DNA of 64,000 bases from Roridomyces roridus (Eukaryota > Basidiomycota > Agaricomycetes > Agaricales > Mycenaceae): positions 62,001-126,000 of the forward strand of contig JARKIF010000080.1 in the NCBI GenBank assembly GCA_029378245.1, given 5' to 3'. Below the pieces are notes generated by a model. It ran no database searches. It was not told where the DNA came from and saw only the letters and a program-made list of their open reading frames with translations. The translations under genes were made by a program, and so were the position numbers. Shown here piece after piece: positions 33,882 to 43,935 of this stretch. The stretch's first letter is position 1. Each line of letters starts with the position of its first letter.

Positions 33882-34263
33882 ATGGCCACTGCAATCCACA
33901 CACCTTCGCTGCACTTCCGCGGTACTCAACCCGCGATCGTCTCATTGCCCAAGGCAGAGTTTGAGCTCAATGGGTTTGCTCTCGGTGCGTAGCTTCAGAT
34001 CACCTTCAAAGGTATGTACAGGTTAACTCAATTTGACTCTCGTAGACCCTCGGTTCTATGATGACGAGGAAGATTACCTGGACGAATATATCATGGATTT
34101 GGGCGCGGATTCAGAGTCCCTGCTCGAGTTGGAATCGACATCGTCGTCTTCGAATGAACGTGCAGCGCCAATCACGCCGCCCCCGCAATTTCCACCGCCT
34201 CCACCCGATGTGCCTTTTTCGTTCGTGTTTCCTCTACATTGTGCAAAATTGAGGCGCGGCTGA
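33882..34263 (+). CDS. Small acidic hypothetical protein
   Basis: Two exons (33882-33984 and 34046-34263) give 106 residues. The start MATAIHTPSLHFRGTQPAIV and PKAEFELNGFALD lead into a strongly acidic section (FYDDEEDYLDEYIMDLGADS) and a Pro-rich one (PPPQFPPPPPD). There is no signal peptide, and I recognise no named domain. A TATA box 54 bp upstream and a good GTGCGT...TAG intron support the model. The C-terminus after the Pro run could instead continue through another splice into the open sequence near 34.3 kb. Confidence 0.5.
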
Positions 34264-34507
34264 TTCAAAGACTTACTCCAGCCATGCAGATTGGACTCAT
34301 TCTGTTACACACGTATTGGCTTGTCTGTCACTCTTGGCTGTGTTTTGGCGGTTGGGAGCAAGGAGTGTGGGCGCTTGATCATGAGGATTATTTTGGGACT
34401 ATTCATCTCATCCGGAATCCGTTGTATGTACATTACTGCTGGAGCTGAAAAACAACGATAAATATTCTATCGTTCAAGCCAGACTGTGGATCACTCACCA
34501 ATTTCAA
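34264..34507. other. Short intergenic region
   Basis: Convergent spacer; a short open frame here (ending near 34448) has no support. Confidence 0.4.
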
Positions 34508-34840
34508 TCACACGCCCTCTACCATGCTCCACACCTGCTGAATCTTGCCCTCCCCATTCAAGACATAAAACACGTTCTCCGTGATCTTTTTCTCCCTGCC
34601 TACGACCTCGATGCTGAGCCGCGCAGCGACCTTGCGCGCCCGCTCGTCGACTATGAGCTCGTCAATCGTGAAGGTCGATCCGTCGAGGATGAGCGCGCGG
34701 TATTCGGCTGGGGTGAAATGACGGTCGTTGTGGATGACGGGGGAGGCGAGGTACGGGGCCAGCGTTCCGGAGGAAGGTGGGAGGGCGTTGATTGCGGCAA
34801 TGTAGGTGCGGTAGAAGGATTGGAGGTCGGTGGTCGACAT
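34508..34840 (-). CDS. SnoaL-like / NTF2-fold protein
   Basis: A single exon of 110 residues. The pattern is that of the SnoaL-like polyketide-cyclase/ester-cyclase superfamily. An N-terminal helix (SFYRTYIAAINAL) is followed by LAPYLASPVIHNDRHFTPAEY, the ERARKVAARLSIEVV strand, and ENVFYVLNGEGKIQQVWSMV. Such small cone-shaped (NTF2-fold) proteins are cyclases, isomerases or ligand binders; agaricomycetes have many stand-alone copies of unknown substrate. No signal peptide is present. There is no biosynthetic cluster next to it that would identify a substrate. Confidence 0.75.
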   Translation of the reverse strand: MSTTDLQSFYRTYIAAINALPPSSGTLAPYLASPVIHNDRHFTPAEYRALILDGSTFTIDELIVDERARKVAARLSIEVVGREKKITENVFYVLNGEGKIQQVWSMVEGV

Positions 34841-35181
34841 GGTGGTGGTTTGTAAGAGAGTTGTCTTGGGGTTTGATTGAATTGACCGCTTAGATTATGA
34901 CGTCACTCATCACTGGAAGACAACGCTCACAGCGACATGGACTCCATTGACGCCCGAATTTCTTTGTAGTCCTCCGACCTCAAGACTGCACTGTGTATGA
35001 ATCCCGGTCCTCGATCCGACGCCGCCGCCAGTGGACTGATGCGGTGCAACTGATAATCACTGATTTTCTCCTTCTGGTCACACTGCCTCACATCGCCTCT
35101 TGTCCAGAACCACCACCTCGCCTCGCTATCTAGCCGGACTTGTCATCTTTTCAGTCCCACCACTTTCTTCACCTACTCAAG
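34841..35181. other. Divergent promoter region
   Basis: Separates the leftward SnoaL-like gene and the rightward metacaspase gene; nothing else is recognised. Confidence 0.5.
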
Positions 35182-37361
35182 ATGATGTGGGATTTGTCCG
35201 GCGGGAATGCAGCGCCCGGAATGCCGGTGCCACATCCTTCGAGCTCGTCGTGCGTGCAATTCCGATCTTTCTCCTCCTCGAACCTCACAGACAGACAGGT
35301 TATCAGTGCCGTGAGTAGTCTTATAAGATGTTCACAGGCAGGTAACAGCACTGACTGCGTCCAGGCACAAACCTCACCACCATGGGAGACCTTTGAGTGC
35401 TCCCGGCCCACCTTCTCCGGGATGGAGTGTCTCGAGGGCGCACACACCAGTACCTGTCCCAGTCCCGAATTCATTCTTGTGAGTCCCTTCTCCACCTATT
35501 CCTTTCCGCGTTTATGCGGCCAGAAACTCGGAATCTGGGTGAGTCACGCATCTTGCCCGAAAACTGCGCCCGGTACCGACGCTGTTTATGTAGCGCCTAC
35601 GTCTACGAACCCACTCCGCGCGGTCTCTTGACTCCATCGCACGGACACCGGCATCATCATCATCATCACCAACACCACCACCATGCTCCGCCTCCTCCTC
35701 CACAGCCCCAACCTCGCCGACACCACCGTCCTCCGCCGAGCCCACATGTCCAATTCGTCCCGCCACAGCCACAACCTCCCCGCCGTCACCACCACGCCCA
35801 CACGCCCTCAGCTCCAGTCATCAAGCTCCCGATTGTCCTCCATCCCAAGTTCCGCCCGCCCCCAGCCATCGTCCATACCCCGCATTTCATGTACTCAAAG
35901 TGCACGGGTCGTAGACGTGCGCTCTGTGTGGGTATTTTGATTTCTATCTTCGGCGGTCGGTCTCACGCGCGCCTTTTTCTTTCCTTTTCTTAGATTGGTA
36001 TAAATTATCAAGGACAGAGTCACGAGCTGCGCGGGTGTATCAACGATGCCAAGCACGTCTTTAGTTTCCTCGTCCGTGCGTGTGCTGTGCTTGGCTTGGC
36101 GGAATGCTGGACACTGAAACTGCTTGTAGGCCGCGGGTATCATCCCGAGGATATCGTGGTTCTGACCGACGACAGTCCGAATCCACGCGGGAGGCCGACG
36201 AGGCAGAATATTATTGATGCCATGTGCGTTCTCTTCCTCTTCGTTTATGTTGTGCTCATGAACTGCAGGCACTGGCTAGTTCAAGGCGCGCGTACGCACG
36301 ATGCGTTGTTCTTCCACTGTGCGTCACTCTCCATCCCTGATATCATGAATAGTCACAAATGCATTATGATTATGTAGATTCCGGACACGGCGGCCAGACG
36401 CCCGACCTTGACGGGGATGAGCCCGACGGATACGACGAGACGATCTACCCGGTGGATTACAAGCGCACAGGGCATATCGTGGATGATGTATGTCGTATTC
36501 ATCTGTTCTGCTCCAAGCTGACGGCGTTGTAGGAGATGCATAATATCATGGTATGATATTGAGAATCTAACCTTAAAAATTGTTGTGACATTCGAATAGG
36601 TCAAGCCGCTGCCTGAAGGGTGTCGGCTCACGGTGTGTTTTCTCCTGGTCTCGAGAGACTCTTTGACTGACTGACTTCCATTCAGGCCGTTTTCGATGTA
36701 ATTATGCTCCCGCGACGATTGTGCTTGCGCTGATTTCCGTCCCATTTAGTCCTGCCACTCAGGGACAGTGCTCGGTGCGCCCTCTCATCCGTTCTCATTT
36801 ATCCCAAGCTTACCCACGCAGACCTCCCGTACATGGTCCGTCTTCCATCTTCTCCCCATCTCCCTCCTCCCCGTCTAACAAAAACGCCCTGACAGTACGA
36901 CCACCACGGACGACTCAAAGGCGTGCAAGTAACAGGCCGCGCACTCGTACGCAAGACGACGCATGCGGACGTCATCTCGCTGTCTGGGTGTAAAGATGGT
37001 CAGACGAGTGCGGATACGTTTGCGGATGGGATGGCTGTTGGTGCGGCGAGTCATGTGCGTTTCATTTCATTTCATTCAGTGTGGCGAACCCGAAGTTGAT
37101 TGGATTTTCAGGCGTTCATCAAGGCGTTTGAGATGCACCCGAATCAGTCTTATCGAGAGATTATGCGGAATATTCGGTGTGTTCGTTCCTTCCTTCCACT
37201 GTTATTACAAGGCTAACCAGAGGATGAAGTGTGATCTTGAATCCCAAGTTTAGCCAGAAACCTCAGCTTGGGAGTTCGCATCCTATCGTACGTTTGTCTC
37301 TCTTTTTGGTTGAGGTAAGACTGATGAGTCGAAGGATACGGGTCTCAAGTTCATTATGTGA
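35182..37361 (+). CDS. Type I metacaspase with His/Pro-rich prodomain
   Basis: A Cys protease cleaving after Arg/Lys, linked to stress responses and programmed cell death. Eighteen exons: 35182-35249, 35299-35310, 35365-35478, 35524-35538, 35594-35927, 35994-36075, 36130-36223, 36269-36318, 36378-36487, 36533-36550, 36600-36632, 36686-36697, 36750-36774, 36822-36835, 36896-37054, 37112-37176, 37230-37287 and 37335-37361; 429 residues. The catalytic dyad is present: His260 in YSGHGGQ and Cys316 in [22 protein letters not shown] and [10 protein letters not shown] open the p20 unit; [15 protein letters not shown] is in the p10 part. The first 180 residues form a prodomain with runs of His (up to six) and Pro, encoded partly by CAT/CAC repeats. 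Five exons are under 20 nt. The ATG at 35185 is an alternative start. Confidence 0.92.
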
Positions 37362-37540
37362 AGTGTTTATTCGGACGCCTTTCATTTATTTGTTGCTACC
37401 ACCTCTCGAGTGTATTTCCCTCGCTAGCCTACCTGTACAGTTATCCCTAATCCAATCACTTCTGAATTCCAAACGAATCGTATATCGTGCAAATCGTAAG
37501 TAATGTACAATCATAACCTCTCTCTCTTACAAGCAGAACC

Positions 37541-39397
37541 TCAAACCTCCTTGACACCCACCACAAACCCATCCTTATCCTTCTCCCCTTCCTCAAGTCT
37601 CTCCCTCCCTCGAAGCCCGGAATCCGAATCCCCCACGCGGTCCATCACATCACGGAATTGCGGTACAAAGTTGCAGCAAAGCGCGTATACGAGAGTGGCG
37701 ATGAAGAAACATACGGGAACGACCATGGCGAACGCTGTCGAGTTGTGGATGTCGGCTACTTTGGCTGTAAGTGGGGGAACTGCGGTTTAAATTTTTATTC
37801 AGCACTCGGCATTTGGAAGGAAGGAGAGCAGAGAAAACGCACCACACGCCCCGCCTACGACGCCCGCTACGATCCACCCCGAAGCGCGCTTGGTGTGCCT
37901 ACCGAGTCCGCGGATGCCCAAAGCGACGATCGTAGGGAAACACACGCTCTCGAAGAAGAGCGTCATGTACAGCATTGCTACGCCCGTGTGGCTGTGCCTT
38001 TGGGTGATGGAGGCGGAACAGAAGATGATGACGCCGATGATGTAGATGAGGAAGACGATGCGGGGGCGGATGCGTGTCATTATCGCTGCAAGAGGCAAGA
38101 GGTCAGATGAGATGGAGAGAGAGAGAGAGAGAGACGCACCCGAGCCAGAAAACCGCCCAGCAGCAAAACACCCCTGCGCACCCGCAAGCAGCTTGGCACC
38201 CAGCGCGGACTTTTGCACCGTGTCAAGGTTTCCCGTGGGCCACGTATCGACGACGTAGTTGATAAAGTACCCAGCAATGGCGACTTGCGCGCCAGTGTAA
38301 CAGAATTGCGCAAACGCAGCGGCGAAGACTCTCCATTGCCTCCAGAACGGCTGAGCCCCTGCGTCTTCCCCGGCATGGGTCATCTCGGCTTGCTGGGCCA
38401 TGTCCGTGTCTGCGTGACGGTCAATCAATCCAACTCCAGTGAATAGACTCGTGAAACTCACCTGTTACTTCGGGAATGACAGAAAAGAAAAAGACGACTG
38501 CGAGGCAGAATACGAATATGGCGATGGCGAGGTAGACCCATTGCACCGTTTTCAGTGAATCGACAGAGTCGCCAGTGTCTTTGAAGAATGCGTACGAGCC
38601 TTGAAAAAGAGAATATTCAATCAGATTGCTAGACACATAACAGGGAACGCACCGAGGACAGGACCGATGACGGTTCCGATAGCCTGTACAGCCTGTGCAA
38701 TGTTGATTCGCAACTCTGCGTACTTGGGTGGCCCGGTGACTGTGGGGTGGGTGGTTAGACATTACGCCGAGGACGGCGGATCTACGGACGTACCGGCCAT
38801 GTAGGGATTCGCCGCCGTCTCCAAGCATCCGAGACCGGAGGCGATAATGAAGGTGGCCCCACAGAACCCTCCGAAGGACCGTTTTAGAGCGGCGGGCCAC
38901 ATGCAGAGGGCTCCAATGCCTTCCAGCGTCAGGCCTGAACGAAAGGATGAGAGATGATGTGGAGAAGGAGGACAAGGAAGACGCACCGAGGATAAAGACA
39001 GCCCGATATCCATAATGCCGCAGGATCCAATTCCCATATCCCAGCGCGGCGAACGGGTATGCACCAAAGTACGCCGCCTGCAGTCCTGAGGATCTCGTCC
39101 GCGTGATGCCGAGGGTGTTTTGAAAGTGCTTGTTTAGCGTGTCTAGCAGACCGTACGCGAAGCCCTGCAGAGTCAAAAGTCAAAAGGGAGAAGGTAATCC
39201 CAAGGGACGCCACGCACCCAGAGGAAGTACAAGATGGTGACGAGAAACAGCGGCCATATGGTCTCACGGAGGGTCAGCTGGGCGGCATTCGTGATACGGT
39301 CGCCGACGCGGAGGGAATGAGCGCGGAAGCGCGCTTTCGTCTTGTTGTTTTCCACTACCGAGCTCGCTGCCTTTTCGTCGACGGGGGAAGACGACAT
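37541..39397 (-). CDS. FucP-type (FHS) MFS sugar:H+ symporter
   Basis: Eight exons: 39397-39218, 39164-38987, 38934-38794, 38739-38653, 38599-38462, 38409-38140, 38085-37843 and 37779-37541; 491 residues, 12 helices. Family marks: WPLFLVTILYFLW^GFAYGLLDTLNKHFQ in helix 1 (the FucP FxWGF...LN signature), SSGLQAAYFGAYPFAALGYG, and GCLETAANPYMAG in helix 4. The central loop is long and hydrophilic. Fungal members carry hexoses such as L-fucose, glucose or galactose across the plasma membrane; the exact sugar is unknown. The C-terminus is acidic and Lys/Glu-rich. A (GA)n run lies inside intron 6 (about 38114-38134). It converges with the metacaspase gene, with a spacer of about 180 bp. Confidence 0.9.
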
Positions 39398-40008
39398 CGT
39401 GGGGGCAGTGGGAGAGGGCTTCGAGAAGAAGCTTGGGGCGGGTTTTAAACGCTCTGAATCCGGCCCGTGGAATGGAGTCAGGTGGGGATGCCGTGGCGTC
39501 TGCCAGAATCAAGGAAGGTTGCTGGCCATAGAATTCGGGATCACGAGAAGCCACGGGTACCCGCGCGTTTGCGCCAAGATCACGAGGAAGCGGATGGGTC
39601 TTTTCTGGAAGCCCGTCATCGAAGCCTGTGGAAAGCCTGGAAAGTCTGAACGTCGGTCAGGCTCAGGGAGAGGGCGTCTCAGTAGTCGTCGATTCCACTT
39701 TTGTGAGCCCACGACCGAGTGGCCTGGACCATAAATTGCGACATTGAAAAGCGGCAGCCAGAAAAAGCTCCGCCTGAATAGTTGCAGTCCACGTAGGCGA
39801 GTGTAGGCGGGACAAGGAAGGCACTCGGTAGCGGAGCTGAGGATTTCTGTGATTCTTGTCACTGACACTTTGCACGCGTGACCTGTCCAAGGCAGGGGAA
39901 AAAAGAAGAGGATGCCAGCTGGGCTCGGTAATGGTGTTTGTTGGCGCCCAAAAGAATTACAAAAAAAATGCCCAAAAAAGGAAAGGGGAGGGGAGAGGAA
40001 AGAGGAAA
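39398..40008. other. Intergenic region
   Basis: Upstream region of the sugar transporter; no gene is supported although short frames overlap on both strands. Confidence 0.5.
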
Positions 40009-40464
40009 CTAGATGAACTCCTGCCCTTCTGAAACCTCCAGGGTAGGATCACCCTCATGTACAAGGATCAGTCGAAAAAGCATGACCGAAGATTCGATGC
40101 CGAGATGCCACATCAATGATCTTATCAACGATGGAATGATATGTGGCGTGTAATGCTCAGGTTCTGCTGGCCCCTCATTATTTTGCCTCCGGTAGGTCGG
40201 AGATGAAAATCTGGTGCTATTCCACTCATTTCGGTATATTGTACGAATTTTCTCCACGCAAAGTTCCCAGGTGGCTTGTTTGATGAGCATTTGATCTGGA
40301 TCACAGAGCACAGATGTCAAGCAGACCAGTAGCTCCCTGGCTGAGAAATCCTCGAGCCAATAGGAAATGTTTGCCATGAGAGATACCCACCCTGCCGCTG
40401 ATGCTCCGTAGTGCATAACACTCGGGATGGGATTGGGATCTTGCCTGCAGCCGGAGAATGTCAC
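40009..40464 (-). CDS. Uncertain hypothetical ORF
   Basis: 151 codons with ordinary composition (for example SYWLEDFSARELLVCLTSVL and ATWELCVEKIRTIYRNEW), predicted mostly helical. No family is recognised. The start is not certain and could be an internal exon: a possible acceptor precedes the second Met. It is kept as a low-confidence call because the sequence looks protein-like and nothing else explains the region. Confidence 0.25.
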   Translation of the reverse strand: MTFSGCRQDPNPIPSVMHYGASAAGWVSLMANISYWLEDFSARELLVCLTSVLCDPDQMLIKQATWELCVEKIRTIYRNEWNSTRFSSPTYRRQNNEGPAEPEHYTPHIIPSLIRSLMWHLGIESSVMLFRLILVHEGDPTLEVSEGQEFI

Positions 40465-41732
40465 TTTGCGGGAGGAAGCTCACACGAGAAACAATGCTTC
40501 AGGTCCCCTTCAAAAATTCGAGACCCATAGAAGATCCTTAGAAGGTCCGAACAATTTCTTTCCTGGCAATTTCAAGGATTCACGATTATGGCCGACTGAT
40601 GGCACGCACTACAACTGCAGTGCCTCAACAGACATCTGAAAAAATTCAAGCAGTGACCCATGAGTATGAGAAACATAATTAGACACTGTTCCGTGTCATC
40701 TGCGGTGTAAGTGCTGAGGATTGAGCAGAAACGATTCAACATTCGACAATTGATTGACAGATGATGTAAACCGAAACAGCTGATGCACGTGAATAATTCC
40801 CATTCCAGGTTGCACCCTTAACCCCGGCGGGTTACACTATCTTTGGGTGTACAGTGCCAGTCGGCACTTCTCCGACACCTGTCATTCACCATCAAGGAAA
40901 TTTTTGTGCATTTTCTCGTATTTATTTTTGGAAGGAAACCGACCAAAAGAATGCGATTGAGACCCTGATCTCATTTTTTCCCACGGTGTTTCACTTTTTC
41001 GAGGTCCGAAAAAATTTCAACTGCTGTTTTTGGGGTTGTCTGGCCTGGGTTGGCCTCCAATTCACCAGATATGTTGTTCCAGGGCATCCCCTTTGACCCT
41101 GGAAAGTCCTGCCAGCCAATGTGGAAGGGCCACCGGGTCGACATCGGCAGCCGAGCCGAGTGGCACGTAAGCGTAACCCTAAATTGATCGGATCAAACCG
41201 ACAGCTTGGCAGTAATTGATCGGATCATTAGGGTTTGTTTCACTTTTTCCATCCTGAAAAAACAAAATGTTGTCTGATGGACCTGAGGACCACAGGGTAT
41301 GTTCTTGGGCCTCCTTAGATATGTTTCCAACAGTTTTTGAGTCCATTGAACCTCGGACCAAAATGTAATTAGTGCTCGAAGATTTGATAAACATCCCTGC
41401 CAAATCAGGAACCGCGATGTGGTGACGGGCACTGTAACCCAAAGCGGTTACACTGCTTCTGGGAATTTGATCCAACAAACACCGTAACCGCGCCGCCAGC
41501 TGGCAGGAGCGGAGCACCGAGATCGGCGGGAGTGCTGAGTCAGTCAGTGTGGTGGGCTGAAGCAAAAGAGAATGATCCGGGCACAGCTACGTATCCAAAC
41601 ATCACTAAACTGATCCTAGTATGGTCATCAATTGGTCATCAATCGGCTGGCCGTTCCGGCCTCGGCAATCCTCGGCATCCTCACACCCTAAAAGATAGCG
41701 TACATCCACAAATCTTGTTGATTCCTGTACTC
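40465..41732. other. Intergenic region with a small nested repeat
   Basis: No gene is seen. At 41175-41235 the octamer aaccctaa and its reverse complement ttagggtt bracket two direct copies of attgatcggatca (41183-41195 and 41215-41227). The right end starts the duplicated P450 3' region. Confidence 0.5.
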
Positions 41733-41978
41733 CTACACAACTCGCCTGATACACAACTTTGCCCCTTTGTACCATCCGCGTCCAGCGGCAACAGTGGCAG
41801 GCGGAACGGCCCCTTTTCGTAACTTGCACCGAAAACGGGAATTCTGGGAGTAGTTTGAGTACGACGGTCTTGCGTTGCGAGGATCCTGAGTTGATATCAT
41901 TCAGCTTTGGGAATGCACGAAAGAAAGCATGAACGAGCCGCCAACCGAGACACGTATGCGGCCCAGCGACAAAAAAGT
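41733..41978 (-). pseudogene. Cytochrome P450 3' fragment
   Basis: This matches the last two exons of the P450 at 43936-46089. A heme-binding segment, FVAGPHTCLGWR, and the following terminal exon are joined over a shortened intron, with indels in the last exon. The surrounding duplicated block extends about 41633-41990 versus 43846-44210 in the same orientation. Upstream of the heme segment the homology stops, so only the C-terminus was duplicated or kept. Not functional. Confidence 0.75.
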
Positions 41979-42237
41979 GGATTCGGATGATGCTGGTTCG
42001 TATTCCGTTCGATTCGGGCGGCCCAGCTACAAGAAGGGGCTGAGTCATACTTACTTTGGAACACGCTCGAGAATTCGGCCGCTGAGTTTGACCTCTAAAT
42101 TTGAATCCCGACAGAAGCTTACTTACGCGTAAGCGGCATCGAAGCCAAATTTGCGAGACATCCAATGCCGAACGCACGTCGTGGATTCACTCCGGCAGGG
42201 GATTTGTAAGGATGCTTCTAATTGGCTGAAGAGCAGT

Positions 42238-42244
42238 ATAAAAC
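42238..42244 (+). promoter_or_regulatory. TATA box of the aldo/keto reductase locus
   Basis: TATAAAA lies 54 bp upstream of the ATG at 42292, the same spacing seen at 33.8 kb. Confidence 0.5.
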
Positions 42245-42291
42245 ATGGTCGATAACCCAGAGGCTCTACTACTATCTTCTCCTCCGTCCTC

Positions 42292-43693
42292 ATGTCTACT
42301 TTTCCCACTCGCAAAATTGGCGGCGTCAGCGTCTCTGCCATCGGATACGGCGCAATGGGCATCGGTGGCGTGTATGGCGCCGTACCCAACGACGAAGGCC
42401 GCTTCAAAGTTCGTATCTCTCATCTTGAGGAACCTCTGTGAGCTCATCTCGATGTTCGCTGCAGCTCCTCGACGCAGCATATGCCGCAGGCTGTACCATG
42501 TGGGACACGGCGGACATATATGGATTCTGAGGACCTCCTCGGTCAATGGTGCGCTGTCTCTCCCGTTGTCTGACGCGCGGCACGCGGGCTCACCGTCGAT
42601 GCATCAGGTTCAAACGCACTGGAAAGCGTAACGATATCTTCCTCGCCACCAAGTTCGGGATTGTTTCGTTTGCGCCCGGCGAGCGTGCCGTCAACGGGAG
42701 CAAGGAGTACGCCCGTGCGTCGATTGAAAATTGCTCAAGAGGCTCGGCGTCGACTACGTTGATCTGTTCTATCTCCATGTAGGTCCTCATTCTTCATCGA
42801 TCCAAGAAATCGGGCTGACTATTGGATCAGCGTGCAGACATCAACGTCCCGATCGAGGTAGGTGCCTGGCGCGTTCTCATGTCTGCATCTCACACCGCTG
42901 CAGGAATCCGTCGCCGCCATGGCCGAATTCGTCAAGTGAGTCGACCCCGATTCTCCCTCCCTGCACTCACTGAACATCTCCACAGAGAAGGCAAAGTGAA
43001 ATTCCTGGGTCTCTCCGAAGTCTCTTCAGCCACTCTCCGGCGCGCACACGCCGTGCACCCCATCGCCGCCGTCCAGGTCGAATACAGTCCCTTCACACTC
43101 GACATCGAGGACCCCAAGATCGGGCTACTCGAGACGTGCCGCGAGCTCGGCGTGGCGGTCGTGGCATATTCGCCTCTGGGGCGCGGATTGCTTACCGGAC
43201 AATATGTGCGTACCTCCCCTCTCACTCCCAATGAAATTGCGTAGAATCTTGATGCGCAAACCAGAAATCTCCAGAAGATTTTGAACCGACCGACTTCCGG
43301 CGCATGGTCGAGCGATACAACGCGCAGAACTTTCCCAACATTCTCAAGATCGTCGATGGCCTCGCGGAGGTTGGCAAAAATTATGGTGGGGCGACTCCAG
43401 GACAAGTGGCGCTCGCGTGGCTCCTTGCGCAGGGCGAGGATATTATCCCAATTCCGGGGACGACCAAGCTCAAGGTTAGTGCACCGCTTGATTCCTCAAG
43501 AGATTGGCTGACGGGTTTTGGGTAGTATCTCGAGGAGAACCTGGGCGCGGCCAAGATCACGCTTTCCAAAGAGGATGCGGCGAAGGTGAGGGAGCTTGCG
43601 GCGGCTGCAGACGCGCAGCAGGGGGCACGGTACCCGTCTGGCCTGTTGGAGACGATGTTCGTTGATACGCCTTTGCCTGGAACGGTGGCCTAA
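42292..43693 (+). pseudogene. Aldo/keto reductase, two apparent frameshifts
   Basis: NADPH-dependent carbonyl reductase family (YakC-like). Exons: 42292-42408, 42465-42548, 42608-42778, 42831-42857, 42904-42935, 42986-43205, 43265-43474 and 43526-43693. The fold is complete: RKIGGVSVSAIGYGAMGIGG, WDTADIYG (catalytic Asp and Tyr), FLATKFG (Lys), VDLFYLH (His), [40 protein letters not shown] and IPIPGTTKLKYLEENL. In exon 2, right after DIYG, two bases are missing relative to the family and a stop follows. In exon 3, one base is missing before the LLKRLGVDYVDL block. Splicing cannot repair either. All other exons join in phase. It is either a recent pseudogene or carries sequencing errors. Confidence 0.75.
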
Positions 43694-43935
43694 GAGCTCG
43701 GCGGCGTGGGGATGTGTATTGTAGGAATTTGCAACAGTTCGGAATAGAGAGCCATCCATGTCTTTTCTCGTGAGTCGTCAAGCACAAGGGTTCTGAGAGG
43801 GCAGGGCACGATTGTCATGCAAACAGAACTTGAACTGATCTCAGTGATTCGTCATCAGTCGGCTGATTCTTCCGGCTTCGGCATCCTCACACCCCTGAAC
43901 ATAGCGTACACCTAGAACTGTTGAAACCTTTACAG

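Noticed and set aside
37541..39397. Transporter as a drug exporter
   Set aside because: The helix-1 and ETAANPY signatures are those of FucP-type sugar symporters, not of drug antiporters.
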